Positions 36,490-46,057 are shown, numbered from the stretch's first letter. The stretch: 64,000 bases of DNA from Loigolactobacillus coryniformis subsp. coryniformis KCTC 3167 = DSM 20001 (GCF_002706425.1 NZ_CP017713.1:1984001-2048000), one strand, 5' to 3'. Made by a program: numbers and translations. Notes: generated by a model not told the origin, from the sequence alone.

Positions 36490-36620
36490 TAAATGAGAAT
36501 TTTTTAATCTTGTTCATGAAATTAAACCATGAAACTGTAGTGGTCGTCAATAACCAACACTAGATTGACATCTATTTGTAATAGATAGCGTTTGCTTATT
36601 TATGAGTTTATTCTCATTTA
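36490..36620. repeat. Spaced inverted repeats in the PTS IIC promoter region
   Basis: TAAATGAGAAT (36490-36500) and its exact reverse complement ATTCTCATTTA (36610-36620) are 109 bases apart, with a second small palindrome TTCATG-N9-CATGAA at 36522-36542 between them. They could be operator sites for a looping regulator of the IIC gene. Confidence 0.35.
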
Positions 36621-36633
36621 ATGTACAGGAAAC

Positions 36634-36676
36634 AAAAAAATAGCAGCTTGATCAAGACTCGATCAAACTGCGATTT
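36634..36676 (-). terminator. Terminator of the opuC-type operon
   Basis: Minus-strand GCAGTTTGATC / GATCAAGCTGC stem with one G-U pair, followed by TATTTTTTT. Confidence 0.85.
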
Positions 36677-36680
36677 TTGC

Positions 36681-37649
36681 TTATTTATTCTTAAAATTAA
36701 TCATAAATGCTAGTAGTTGTTCCTTGGTCAATTTCCCAGCCAACGCCATTTCATCATTGATGCGTACAGCACCGTGCGTTTGCAGTGCCGGCAAAACTTC
36801 ACCGATCGTCTGATTACTGTCAAACACCGGTAATTGTTGATCTGCTGCCGTTAATGGTTCTAAGTAGCCTAACACTTTCAAGCGGTTGAGGTAAACCCCA
36901 TAAATGTCATTAGTTTGGGCTGAGGCAAACATTTTACTGACAAATTCGTTGGCCGGTTGCTGGGCAATTTCGTCAGGCGTACCGACCTGCACTAGTTGCC
37001 CATGTTGCATCACGCCAATACGATCGCCTAATTGCAATGCCTCATTCATATCATGGGTAACAAAAACAATCGTACTGTTTAATCGCTGATGGATCTTCAA
37101 GGTCAACTTTTGCAGCTGCTCACGGGAAATTGGATCCAGCGCACTAAACGGCTCATCCATCAATACCACTTTCGGTTGCCCCGCAAAAGCACGAATGATG
37201 CCGACACGCTGCTGCTCACCACCAGATAAATCACTGGGTAAGCGCTGTTGATAAGTTGCTGGATCTAGGCCAACTTCATTTAGTAAGTCCTTGACCCGAG
37301 TTTTGATCTCCGTTACTGGCATACGTTTCATTTCTGGGATCAAGCTAATATTCTGACCGACAGTCATGTTGGGGAACAGCGCGATCTGCTGTAAAACATA
37401 CCCCATCTGTAACCGCAATTGACGTAACGGTAATTCATTCAAGGGTTGACCATGATAATAGATTGTGCCACTGGTTACCTCTTCAAGTCGATTGATCATT
37501 TTTAAAGTCGTTGTTTTACCACTACCGGAAGCGCCGACCAGTACAAATAATTCGCCAGCCTGAATCGTCAAATTAAGCTGCTTAACCGCATAATTTTCAC
37601 CAAACTGTTTACTAACTTGGCGAAATTCGATACTCGATTCGGTTGTCAT
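36681..37649 (-). CDS. opuCA: Osmoprotectant ABC transporter ATPase (OpuCA/ProV-like)
   Basis: A 322-residue ATP-binding subunit for glycine betaine/carnitine/choline uptake. Walker A GASGSGKTT (near residue 38), signature LSGGEQQRVGI, Walker B VVLMDEPFSALDP and switch His in VFVTHDM are all intact. A C-terminal regulatory part (about 245-322) resembles a CBS region and has IGEVLPAL. It abuts the permease/binding-protein fusion gene, sharing one base. Confidence 0.9.
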   Translation of the reverse strand: MTTESSIEFRQVSKQFGENYAVKQLNLTIQAGELFVLVGASGSGKTTTLKMINRLEEVTSGTIYYHGQPLNELPLRQLRLQMGYVLQQIALFPNMTVGQNISLIPEMKRMPVTEIKTRVKDLLNEVGLDPATYQQRLPSDLSGGEQQRVGIIRAFAGQPKVVLMDEPFSALDPISREQLQKLTLKIHQRLNSTIVFVTHDMNEALQLGDRIGVMQHGQLVQVGTPDEIAQQPANEFVSKMFASAQTNDIYGVYLNRLKVLGYLEPLTAADQQLPVFDSNQTIGEVLPALQTHGAVRINDEMALAGKLTKEQLLAFMINFKNK

Positions 37650-39175
37650 CAGCGGTCACCTCCCAATAAATGATGTGTCACTAGATACTGATGTGCGACT
37701 TTAGCCGCTGATTTGCGTTTAACGTTAACTTGATAATTCATTTCCTGCATATCCGCTGCAGAAATCTTACCCTGCAAACGATTCAAACTACGTACGATCT
37801 CGGGATGAGCCTTAGCTGTTGCTGTCCGCAGCAATGGTGCCCCCTGGTAAGTCGGGAATAGATGACGATCATCCTTTAACACAACAAGATCGTATTGGCG
37901 AATCTGAGAATCAGTCGAATAGCCATCGGTGACATTGACTTTATCTTGCTGCAAGGCTTCATAACGCAGATCAGCTGACATCGACTGCGTCTTGAAGCTA
38001 AGACCGTAGCGTTGCTGGATTCCTTTATAACCGTCAGTTCGATCCAAAAACTCCAGATCAAAACCAGCGTTGATCTTCCCTTTGACTTTGGCTAAATCAC
38101 TAATACTATGCACATCATATTTATTGGCAAATGAACGCTTCACCACTAAAGCGTAAGTATTATTATATTTTAACGGCGCTAAATAAGTTAAGTCATCCTG
38201 TTTTTGCAGTGCGGTTTTAGCTTGCTGGTAAATTCCATTAGCACTAGTTGCCGTTTTGGTTGGCTTTTTAACCAAACTTTCTAAAACTGTGCCAGTAAAT
38301 TCAGGATAAAGTGTGATCTGTTTTGATTTTAGTGCACTAAATAGGAACGAGGTTTGGCCGAAATTGGGCTTTAAGGTTACTTTAACATTGTCGTTATCGG
38401 ATTCGATCAAATCGCGATACATGTTGATCAAAATCTCTGGCTCGGAGCCTAGTTTACCGGCAATCGTGATCTCGACTGGTTGCGGACGCACAAGTCGATA
38501 AACACCAAAGCCACCGCAGCCGACCACAACCACTGCCAACGTAATCAGCAATGGCTTGATTTTAATCCGCTTGACACCCCGTAAAGCTAAACTTAGAACG
38601 ATTGCTAATAAAGCAGAAGCCAAAGCACCGATCAAAGTCATTGTATTATTGTTGCGATTGATCCCTAATAAAATAAAAGTCCCTAGACCACCAGCACCAA
38701 TCAAAGCAGCTAGTGTTGCAGTCCCAATGATCATCACTAAAGCGGTGCGAATCCCGGATAAAATCATTGGAAAAGCTAATGGCAGTTCAACTTTACGCAG
38801 TTTTTCCCAGCGCGTCATCCCAAAAGCCGTCGCCGCTTCTTCTAGTGAAGGATCGATCTCAGTTAGTCCAGTATATGTATTTTGAAAAATTGGTAACAAA
38901 GCATACACCACTAATGAAATCACTGCTGGCACACTACCGATACCAACTAACGGAATCAGCATCCCTAATAAGGCCAACGATGGGATCGTTTGTAAAACAC
39001 TAGCCAACTGCAAAAATACGTTGGCCGTTTTTGGCCGTGGAATCACCCAAATCGCCAATGGCAACGCAATTACGATCGCAATTGCTAATGAGATCACCGA
39101 TAACAACAGATGCTGCCCTAATGCAGTCAGTAATGCCGCGCGTTGGGTCACTAGCGTTTGCAAAAAGTTCGCCAA
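37649..39175 (-). CDS. Osmoprotectant ABC transporter permease/substrate-binding fusion
   Basis: A 508-residue fusion. Residues 1-210 are a BPD-type permease with about five membrane segments and the EAA-like loop (DPSLEEAATAFGMTRWEKLRKV). After a TM anchor near 210-228, residues 230-508 form a solute-binding domain of the OpuAC/GlnX type (ITIAGKLGSEPEILINMYRDL). Fused permease-binding proteins are common for this family in lactobacilli. Together with opuCA it makes a complete importer, likely used in osmotic stress. Confidence 0.9.
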   Translation of the reverse strand: MANFLQTLVTQRAALLTALGQHLLLSVISLAIAIVIALPLAIWVIPRPKTANVFLQLASVLQTIPSLALLGMLIPLVGIGSVPAVISLVVYALLPIFQNTYTGLTEIDPSLEEAATAFGMTRWEKLRKVELPLAFPMILSGIRTALVMIIGTATLAALIGAGGLGTFILLGINRNNNTMTLIGALASALLAIVLSLALRGVKRIKIKPLLITLAVVVVGCGGFGVYRLVRPQPVEITIAGKLGSEPEILINMYRDLIESDNDNVKVTLKPNFGQTSFLFSALKSKQITLYPEFTGTVLESLVKKPTKTATSANGIYQQAKTALQKQDDLTYLAPLKYNNTYALVVKRSFANKYDVHSISDLAKVKGKINAGFDLEFLDRTDGYKGIQQRYGLSFKTQSMSADLRYEALQQDKVNVTDGYSTDSQIRQYDLVVLKDDRHLFPTYQGAPLLRTATAKAHPEIVRSLNRLQGKISAADMQEMNYQVNVKRKSAAKVAHQYLVTHHLLGGDR

Positions 39176-39195
39176 GAAAGTCGCCTCCTATATAT

Positions 39196-39235
39196 AAAAA
39201 ACCCGCAACTGCTTCACTAATGTGAAAGTTACGAG
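39196..39235 (-). terminator. Terminator of the disulfide reductase gene
   Basis: Stem CTCG-TAACT-TTCAC / GTGAA-AGTTG-CGGG with small bulges, ATTA loop, then six T on the minus strand. Confidence 0.8.
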
Positions 39236-39279
39236 CTTCAATTCATCACATAAACTAAATTATTACTGCCACTTAAAAA

Positions 39280-40611
39280 CTATACATAATAGTAGCCAAG
39301 ATCACTGCCTGGTGACGGATAAGCTAATATTTGTTGACCTAATTGAGCCTTAGTCATTGTCATCAATAAAGTTAAATAATTGATCACTTCTTCAGCAATA
39401 CTGGCATAAACGACTGCCCCCACTAAGCGCTGATCAGTACGTTCAAAAATGGTCGTTACTTTAGCCGTTGGTTCCTTGATTCGATTAAAAGTATACCACT
39501 GCGTCACATCTTGTTCTAAGATTTGGTAACGTTCTGGTTGTTTTTTAGCATCAGCTAATTTTACACCAACCTGAGCAATCTGCGGACTGGCATAAACGAC
39601 TTGTGGTGTAAATGGATACTCAATAGCAGTCGCTGTAGCAGCTAAAATAGTGTGCGCCACATAACGGCCTTCAAAACTGGCTACCGGCGTCAGTTTAGGT
39701 TGTTTTTTAGCAATTACATCACCTACTGCATAGACATGCGGATTAGTAGTCCGCAAATGATCATCCACTGTAAGTCCTTTGGCAGTAGCTGCAATACCAG
39801 CCACTGCTAAGTCAAGACTAGCTAATTGTGGACGACGCCCACTAGCTGCAAAAACTGCATCAACGTTCAACTGTAAAGTCGTATTGGTCGCCAAACTATA
39901 ACGATCATCATGCTTAGTGACTGTGGTCAATTCGGTATCCCAATGGAACGTGATTCCTTTGGCAGTCATTGCTGCTGAGAGCAACTGCGTGTAATCCTCC
40001 GGAAAATCGCGTAAAATCCGCTGATTATGTTGTAGAATATGCACTTCGGCTCCAGCACTAGCCGCAATATTAGCTAATTCCAAAGCCACGTAACCAGCAC
40101 CAATAAAGGCGATCCGCCGTGATAACGTCGGCAAAGCTAAGAAATCAGTACTAGTTTGCAGATACTCGCGCCCATTAATTTCAGGTACTACCGGTGCTTG
40201 GCCAGTTGCAATAATAAAATGATCAGCTTGATAACGTGTTTGATCTACTTGAATTTGATCAGCAGCCACAAAGCGTGGTTGCCCATGTACTGTAGTAATA
40301 TTAGCCGCCTGTAGTCCAGCTAAAGTCCCACTAGGAATTTGATCCGTATAAGCGCGCTTAAACGCCATTAATTCTGGCCAATCGATCTCTGGCACACCTT
40401 TCAAACCAAATTGCTGTAAATGATGTGCTTGATCTTGAGCTTCAACGGCTGAATAAAGCATTTTCTTAGGATCACAACCACGATTAGGGCAAGTTCCACC
40501 CCAAAGGTTATTTTCAATCACTAAAACATGTTGTTGTTTAGCTAATGCATAAGCCGCCGCATTACCACCTGGCCCAGCACCAATAATGATCGTATCAAAT
40601 TTAGTTGTCAT
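39280..40611 (-). CDS. Pyridine nucleotide-disulfide oxidoreductase (glutathione-reductase-like)
   Basis: A 443-residue flavoprotein. FAD-binding GAGPGGNAAAYALA near residue 12, redox-active C-x4-C in GGTCPNRGCDPKK near 39-51, NAD(P)-binding GAGYVALELANIAASAG near 170 and a second FAD motif in VYAVGDV. The C-terminal interface usually carries an HPT-E pair, but here the region reads AYPSPGSD, so the catalytic His base appears absent. That suggests a substrate different from glutathione. ATG with GGAGG upstream. Confidence 0.82.
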   Translation of the reverse strand: MTTKFDTIIIGAGPGGNAAAYALAKQQHVLVIENNLWGGTCPNRGCDPKKMLYSAVEAQDQAHHLQQFGLKGVPEIDWPELMAFKRAYTDQIPSGTLAGLQAANITTVHGQPRFVAADQIQVDQTRYQADHFIIATGQAPVVPEINGREYLQTSTDFLALPTLSRRIAFIGAGYVALELANIAASAGAEVHILQHNQRILRDFPEDYTQLLSAAMTAKGITFHWDTELTTVTKHDDRYSLATNTTLQLNVDAVFAASGRRPQLASLDLAVAGIAATAKGLTVDDHLRTTNPHVYAVGDVIAKKQPKLTPVASFEGRYVAHTILAATATAIEYPFTPQVVYASPQIAQVGVKLADAKKQPERYQILEQDVTQWYTFNRIKEPTAKVTTIFERTDQRLVGAVVYASIAEEVINYLTLLMTMTKAQLGQQILAYPSPGSDLGYYYV

Positions 40612-40722
40612 ACCCTGCCTCCATCTAAGTAACGCGTTTTTCTCTGCCTAAAATCAATTTTTACCGTGATATCTATAGTAAGTTTAGCACACTACTTAAT
40701 ACGAATACTCAAAATATGCTTA

Positions 40723-42567
40723 CTATGACATTAGCAAAGGTAATTCAGCCGTTCCAAAATAAGGACCTTCTAGATAATCAACATAATCTTGGTTCTGTAA
40801 CCAAGTAAACATGCTTTCATCAGCCACACCCGCTACAATAAATTCAATTTTCCAATTAGTTGCGATTTCACCCCAAAACTGAATGTCCTTACTCAACTCA
40901 GGCGGCATTCCAATAGCATCGGTCGTGGACTGAATGGTCAATTTGATTCCATCAATGTATTGCAAACTGGCATTAACTTGTTCAAAATGACGATTGCTAC
41001 CAATTTGACTGAGTACGATTTTAATCCCACTTTCATGATAAAATGCTGCCATTGGAATCAATAGATCCAGCACTGGAATGCGATCAATCTCAATATACAT
41101 AATTTCCGGACCATTCGGACTGTTAAAGAATTTAACTAATTTATCGGCAGTAGTCTGGTTAAGAAAGTTAGCGATCGATAACGACACAACGATCGACTGA
41201 CAGCGACTATTGACTAAGACATCACGCATCAATTCAATCCGCGTATTAATATTCAAATGCCGCTGTTCTGGAATCACCCAAGTTTGTTTCTCACGATCAT
41301 AGCGCCGCAAAGTTAATTCATTAGCTGCTCGCCGCTCATCGGCATCACGACCGCTAGTATAAATCCCCTCAACAAAATAAGCATAATTTTCCCGCTTTGA
41401 ATCATCTTGTAGTTGCTGCGTTTTGCCATCGACGGTGATCGTATCCCGACCATTCTTTTTACTAATATATAATGAATGATCGGCACGCTTATAAACATCA
41501 TCAGGTGATTGATCGTGATCTACTAATTCCGTCAAGCCAAAGGATACGGTAATTTTGATCGTGTCCTTATCATAGACGTACTCAGCAGCACGCACGGTCC
41601 GCCAACAATGGATCAAGATCGCTAATATTTCCTGCGCCGAACTATCAGGAAAGACTAAAGTGAATTCCTCGCCACCCGTACGATAAAGTTGATAATTTTC
41701 ACTATATTGCAATAGAACACGCTTTAGGGCGTTAGCAACCTCAGTTAATACTTGGTTACCGGCTAAATGACCATATTGATCATTGATCAACTTAAAATGA
41801 TCAATATCCATCATGGCAATTGCCAACGGTTGATGCCCAGTACGTGCAATCCCAAAGGCGTTAAAGATCTCTTTCTGATAAGCCGTAAAATTCTTGGTAT
41901 TAGTCAAACGATCATAATTGGCTTGATGAGCAACTTGCTCATTGTGCGCCCATAAATTCTGCTGTCGCCCAGTAGACAATTTCATGACGAAGAACATCAA
42001 AACAGCTTCGATTGAAACTGCTGGCGTCATAACCATGCTGGCCGAATGGGTCGGTAGCGTAAACCAAAAATCGATTGCCACAATTGACGATACTAATAAG
42101 CGTAACGGGAAGCGCGATTCGATCGTATGCCGAAAACGCCAGACCACAACCAAAATAATCACCAGAATGATCATTGAAATGGCAAAACGATCAACCATAA
42201 AGTGACCCATATGGTGCATTGCCCAAACCGTGATCAACGCCACACAACGAATCAAATACTCACCAAAATTAATTTCTTCATCAAGCAACGAGAAAACTAA
42301 GATGAACAGACCAATATTATGGTACATCATTGAAGTGCTACCGCCGAGATAACCAGCAAAATGTAATATCGAGCCTAACCCGATAGCTAAAACAATCAAA
42401 GCGACCCGTAACCAAATACGTTCGGTACGCGAACGCTCCGAATCACTAAATGCACGATTCCAAACTTCAGTATAAAAGCTTACGAACCCCGCAATAAAAA
42501 ATATTGCGACGGTCAGCTGTGCTGCCCATGACATCGCAACTACTAATAGATTTGTTCCATCTTCCAC
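40723..42567 (-). CDS. Diguanylate cyclase with degenerate EAL domain
   Basis: A 614-residue membrane protein. About seven TM segments (residues 10-195) precede a GGDEF domain (about 205-375; MDIDHFKLINDQYGH, active-site RTGGEEF, no RxxD inhibitory site at the usual place). The C-terminal half is EAL-like. It keeps a Glu in NELTLRRYD, but the metal-binding DDFG motif is IVLSQIGSN and the E-G-V motif is VAGVAD. It probably makes c-di-GMP but cannot hydrolyse it. The GTG start at 42567 follows GGGGGA by seven bases. Confidence 0.85.
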   Translation of the reverse strand: MEDGTNLLVVAMSWAAQLTVAIFFIAGFVSFYTEVWNRAFSDSERSRTERIWLRVALIVLAIGLGSILHFAGYLGGSTSMMYHNIGLFILVFSLLDEEINFGEYLIRCVALITVWAMHHMGHFMVDRFAISMIILVIILVVVWRFRHTIESRFPLRLLVSSIVAIDFWFTLPTHSASMVMTPAVSIEAVLMFFVMKLSTGRQQNLWAHNEQVAHQANYDRLTNTKNFTAYQKEIFNAFGIARTGHQPLAIAMMDIDHFKLINDQYGHLAGNQVLTEVANALKRVLLQYSENYQLYRTGGEEFTLVFPDSSAQEILAILIHCWRTVRAAEYVYDKDTIKITVSFGLTELVDHDQSPDDVYKRADHSLYISKKNGRDTITVDGKTQQLQDDSKRENYAYFVEGIYTSGRDADERRAANELTLRRYDREKQTWVIPEQRHLNINTRIELMRDVLVNSRCQSIVVSLSIANFLNQTTADKLVKFFNSPNGPEIMYIEIDRIPVLDLLIPMAAFYHESGIKIVLSQIGSNRHFEQVNASLQYIDGIKLTIQSTTDAIGMPPELSKDIQFWGEIATNWKIEFIVAGVADESMFTWLQNQDYVDYLEGPYFGTAELPLLMS

Positions 42568-43096
42568 TGTGTGGTCCCCCAATACGAACAGGATACCGAC
42601 CTTTAGCTATTAGATAACGCATAATACTAGCGCATGATTAAAGCCCTAGATATCAATTACCTAGGGAGTACTAAAAGCCACTATCACTGCAAAAATTACT
42701 TTAGTTGTGACATTAAATACTAATCGAACTGAACTGGTCATCAATGGACTATACCAATATACAAAGAATATCTTTATGCATCTGGCATTGATTTGAGCGA
42801 ACGCAATTGCATTTCCGCTGACAAACCACACCCAAAAATAACGATTGATCAGTATAATAAAATATTTATAGAAAAATAAAATAAAAATTTATTTGCCAAT
42901 AATTTTTCAATTATTTATTCAACAAAAATGAATAGTTAGAACTACTATATAAGCTAAGCAGCACACGTTATATCTAAATTAAAAAGTCTCGGTAGCCCCT
43001 ATTTATTAGCGCTTTCAAGAAAATGAAGCACTTGCTAGGTCTAACTAAACAATCACCAATAATTAAATAGTATACCCAAAATCAGTTTTAAGTCAC
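42568..43096. other. Gene-free AT-rich region with a cre-like site
   Basis: About 530 bases upstream of the GGDEF gene, ending at the IS3 element. It contains a small palindrome CCCTAG-N11-CTAGGG (42634-42656 region) and a cre-like box read on the minus strand as TGAAAGCGCTAATA (43004-43017, one mismatch to consensus). No ORF of convincing composition. Confidence 0.4.
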
Positions 43097-43104
43097 TGAA
43101 GTGA

Positions 43105-43144
43105 ACCCCCGGTATTGGACCAAAATCCAATACCGGGGGTTTTA
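43105..43144 (+). terminator. Inward terminator-like hairpin in the IS3 left end
   Basis: ACCCCCGGTATTGGA / TCCAATACCGGGGGT is a perfect 15-bp stem with a 6-base loop, followed by TTTTAC, just before the orfA start codon. It overlaps the left inverted repeat. Confidence 0.7.
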
Positions 43145-43146
43145 CT

Positions 43147-43668
43147 ATGACCAAATATACCAAGCAGTTTAAACTACATGTTGTTCAAGACTATCTGACT
43201 TCTTCATTAGGTTTTATCTTGATCGCCAGAAAGTACCAGATCAAAAGTCATGCGACCGTTAATAAATGGGTCCGGCAATACCAGCGTTTCGGTGTTAGGG
43301 GGCTTGAGGTTCGCCGACCAGAGAAAGTTTATGATGGCACTTTTAAGGTGACTGTTTTAAACTGGATGAAAACGAATCAGGCATCCATAACTGAAACTGC
43401 CCTTAACTTTGATATTTCTGCGCCGTCAACTATTTGGCAATGGCAACGAACTTTCGAAAATGAAGGTCTTGATGCCTTGTTTCGTAACCGAGGACGGTCA
43501 AAAATTATGTCAGCTGATAAACAAAGCAAGAAAACGAAACAACCAGATGAATTAACCCGCTTACGTGACGAAAACGAATTACTAAAGATCGAGAATGAAT
43601 ACCTAAAAAAATTGAAGGCCTTGGCTCAATCACAAGTAGACAACGAGCACAAATCATCCAAGAACTAA
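43147..43668 (+). CDS. IS3-family OrfA (helix-turn-helix)
   Basis: A 173-residue protein with two HTH regions (about 1-60 and 65-120) and a leucine-zipper-like end (RDENELLKIENEYLKKL). The A7 run at 43604-43610, phased as A-AAA-AAA, is a standard -1 slippage heptamer. A shift there enters the orfB frame, giving the OrfAB transposase. Confidence 0.9.
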   Translation: MTKYTKQFKLHVVQDYLTSSLGFILIARKYQIKSHATVNKWVRQYQRFGVRGLEVRRPEKVYDGTFKVTVLNWMKTNQASITETALNFDISAPSTIWQWQRTFENEGLDALFRNRGRSKIMSADKQSKKTKQPDELTRLRDENELLKIENEYLKKLKALAQSQVDNEHKSSKN

Positions 43669-43709
43669 GGCCTAATTATCGGCTCGGTAAGATCCTTAAA
43701 GTCGTTGGC

Positions 43710-44525
43710 ATGGCCAAGAGCACCTATAGCTACGCGATAAAGTCTGTCCCAACTGAAAACGATCCGGATGCGATCCTTAAACAAACCATTACAGACATTA
43801 AAGCTAACGCGACTGCGGCCGGTTACCGCCAGGTCACTGGCCAATTGGGTGAAATGGGGCTGGTGGTCAATCATAAGAAAGTCCTGCGTTTAATGCGTGA
43901 ACTAAACCTGTTATCAACGGCATATAATAAGCAAACCCGTAAGTATAATTCTTACAAAGGAACGGTTGGAGCTGTCGCTAAGAATCGACTTAAACGACGC
44001 TTTATGACCAATCGACCGTATCAAAAGTTAACGACGGATATTACTGAGCTTCGTTGGGGCAATAAAACGATTGAAGAACGGGCTTACTTTACGTGTGTTT
44101 ATGATCTATTTTCCGGTGAAGTCCTGAGCCATGATATTGCTTTAAAACCAACTGTGACGTTCACCACCGATGTTTTAACAACAGCGATCAACCTGATTCC
44201 CAAACAACTAGGTTATCGGACAACGGTCCACTCTGACCAAGGCTTTCAATATCAAAATCCACGTTGGGTCCGTATTTTAAAGCAACAACATCTTTTCCAG
44301 AGTATGTCACGCAAAGCAACCTGCTTAGATAATGCGGCCATGGAAAGCTTTTTTCACATTCTAAAAGCAGAAGTTTATGATCAAAGACAGTTCGATACCT
44401 TGGCGGAATTAACCCAAGCCGTAGCGAACTGGATTCAATATTATAATTTCACGAGAATCAAAACAAAACTGGGTGGTAAGAGCCCGGTTAAATACCGTGT
44501 TCTTACCACCCAGAAAGTTGCTTAA
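43710..44525 (+). CDS. IS3-family OrfB transposase
   Basis: The 271-residue frame shown starts at ATG 43710. The open frame extends back to the A7 slippage site in orfA, so the functional product is the OrfAB fusion. The DDE triad is in TTDITELRW, HSDQGFQY and DNAAMESFF. No stops or frameshifts are visible, so the element should be active. Confidence 0.92.
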   Translation: MAKSTYSYAIKSVPTENDPDAILKQTITDIKANATAAGYRQVTGQLGEMGLVVNHKKVLRLMRELNLLSTAYNKQTRKYNSYKGTVGAVAKNRLKRRFMTNRPYQKLTTDITELRWGNKTIEERAYFTCVYDLFSGEVLSHDIALKPTVTFTTDVLTTAINLIPKQLGYRTTVHSDQGFQYQNPRWVRILKQQHLFQSMSRKATCLDNAAMESFFHILKAEVYDQRQFDTLAELTQAVANWIQYYNFTRIKTKLGGKSPVKYRVLTTQKVA

Positions 44526-44640
44526 AGTTTCGTCCAATATTTGGGGTTCACTTCACACTATTATTTTTTTATTTATATGATTATCATACCACTATTTTTA
44601 AAATCAATATATTGTATTTCAAGTTATTTATTTAGAAAAG

Positions 44641-44692
44641 CAAAAAGTTCAGTGATTTTATGTTGCTAAATAACATAAAATCACTGAACTCT
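44641..44692 (-). terminator. Terminator of the RclA-like gene
   Basis: A perfect 19-bp stem AGTTCAGTGATTTTATGTT with a 7-base loop, followed on the minus strand by TTTTTGCTTTT, 13 bases after the stop codon. Confidence 0.9.
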
Positions 44693-44704
44693 ATTTCCGC
44701 CTGA

Positions 44705-46057
44705 TCAACCTAGCGTTTCAAATAAATCATTTAAAGCTTCACTCATCGTTGGATGGGCAAAGATTTGATCACGCAGTACTTGGTATGGTAAATGATGATG
44801 CATCGCTAATGAGATCAAATTGATCACCTCATAGGCTTCTTCACAATACAAGGTTGCACCAAGGATTTGATCATCCGCCGCAACTAATGCTTTCAAATAG
44901 CCAGCTGGATTACCTAAAATATGTGCTTTAGGCATTGCCCCTGCCGGGATTTTGGCCACACGATAAGCAATTCCCTGTGCTTTAGCTTGTTCCTCATTTA
45001 AACCAATTGTTGACAATGGTGGGTTTAAAAAGACCGTATGCGGTACTAATTCTTGTTCCTGCAGTGATTTTTTACCAGCTCCCTTTAGTTGATCATAAAC
45101 GATGCGATAATCGTCTAAAGAAATATAAGTAAACTGTGCCCCACCGCGAACATCCCCCATCGCCCAAACATTCGCAACCGTTGTCCGTAAATGATCGTCA
45201 ACAACAATACCGTGTGCATCAGTTTTAATTGCGGTATTTTCTAAACCTAAGCCAGCAATATTAGCTGCACGCCCGGTTGCAACTAATATCGTATCGGCGA
45301 CAAACGTCTGCGGCTGACCAGCAACAGTTGCTGTAATCTCAGCATGCGTACCCACATCAGTGACTCGAGTAACCTGAGCGTCTTGAACTACCTCAATGCC
45401 AGCTTGATCAAACTGTGCATGGACAGTTTGGGCGACTTCACGCTCATCACGAGCCATGAACTGTGCTTTATTGTCTAAAATTGTAACCTGAGCCCCAAAT
45501 TGCTGATAAGTCGTTGCAAATTCCAGACCGATATAGCCGCCACCGATAATAACTAATTTCTGTGGTAACCTTGCCTGATCAAGCATTTCTGTACTGGTGA
45601 CCATAAATTTACTATCAACTAATCCAGGAATAGCTGGCAAAATTGCTTTAGCCCCAGTATTGATGAAAATTCGTTCGCCATGAACTTGTTCAGTCTGACC
45701 ATTAGCATAACTAACCGTCAAGGTATGCTCATCAATAAATTTAGCCCAGCCGGTCAAAACCGTGACCGCTGGAAGATCGGCAATTTTGTGCAAATTTTTT
45801 GTTCGTAAACCACCGATCACACTACGCTTGTTTAAAACTGCCTGCTGATAGTTGCGAGTTTGAGTGCCCACTACCGGCGCCATCGATAATGTATAAAGTA
45901 ATTTCGATGGGATACAGGCAATATTGATACAAGTCCCACCATACATCTGATCAGAGCCTTCGATCATGACCACCGATTCACCCGCTTGCGCTAATTTAAA
46001 CGCTAAAGTCTTAGCCGCCTTGCCAAAACCGATAAAAACATTCTTTGCTTCACGCAT
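44705..46057 (-). CDS. RclA/MerA-like flavoprotein disulfide reductase
   Basis: A 450-residue class I oxidoreductase. FAD motif at the N-terminus (FIGFGKAAKTLAFKLAQAG), redox C-x4-C in GGTCINIACIPSK near 41-53, NAD(P) motif GGGYIGLEFATTYQQFG and C-terminal HPTMSEA with the catalytic His-Glu pair. The CINIACIPSK context is typical of RclA-type enzymes, which protect against hypochlorous or hypothiocyanous acid; exact substrate not shown. Its 5' region holds a candidate structured leader with an internal terminator. GGAGG precedes the ATG. Confidence 0.85.
   Translation of the reverse strand: MREAKNVFIGFGKAAKTLAFKLAQAGESVVMIEGSDQMYGGTCINIACIPSKLLYTLSMAPVVGTQTRNYQQAVLNKRSVIGGLRTKNLHKIADLPAVTVLTGWAKFIDEHTLTVSYANGQTEQVHGERIFINTGAKAILPAIPGLVDSKFMVTSTEMLDQARLPQKLVIIGGGYIGLEFATTYQQFGAQVTILDNKAQFMARDEREVAQTVHAQFDQAGIEVVQDAQVTRVTDVGTHAEITATVAGQPQTFVADTILVATGRAANIAGLGLENTAIKTDAHGIVVDDHLRTTVANVWAMGDVRGGAQFTYISLDDYRIVYDQLKGAGKKSLQEQELVPHTVFLNPPLSTIGLNEEQAKAQGIAYRVAKIPAGAMPKAHILGNPAGYLKALVAADDQILGATLYCEEAYEVINLISLAMHHHLPYQVLRDQIFAHPTMSEALNDLFETLG

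Larger units (their letters stand above)
43097..44555 (+). mobile_element. IS3-family element (IS150-like)
   Basis: A 1459-bp element with related ends TGAAGTGAACCCC...TATTGGAC (inverted). It is flanked by a 3-bp duplication CAC (43094-43096 and 44556-44558). Both orfA and orfB are intact. A strong hairpin, 15-bp stem, lies at 43105-43140 within the left end. Confidence 0.93.

Noticed and set aside
43665-43874. 69-codon minus-strand frame inside the IS3 element
   Set aside because: It is antisense to the orfB frame and has no independent support.
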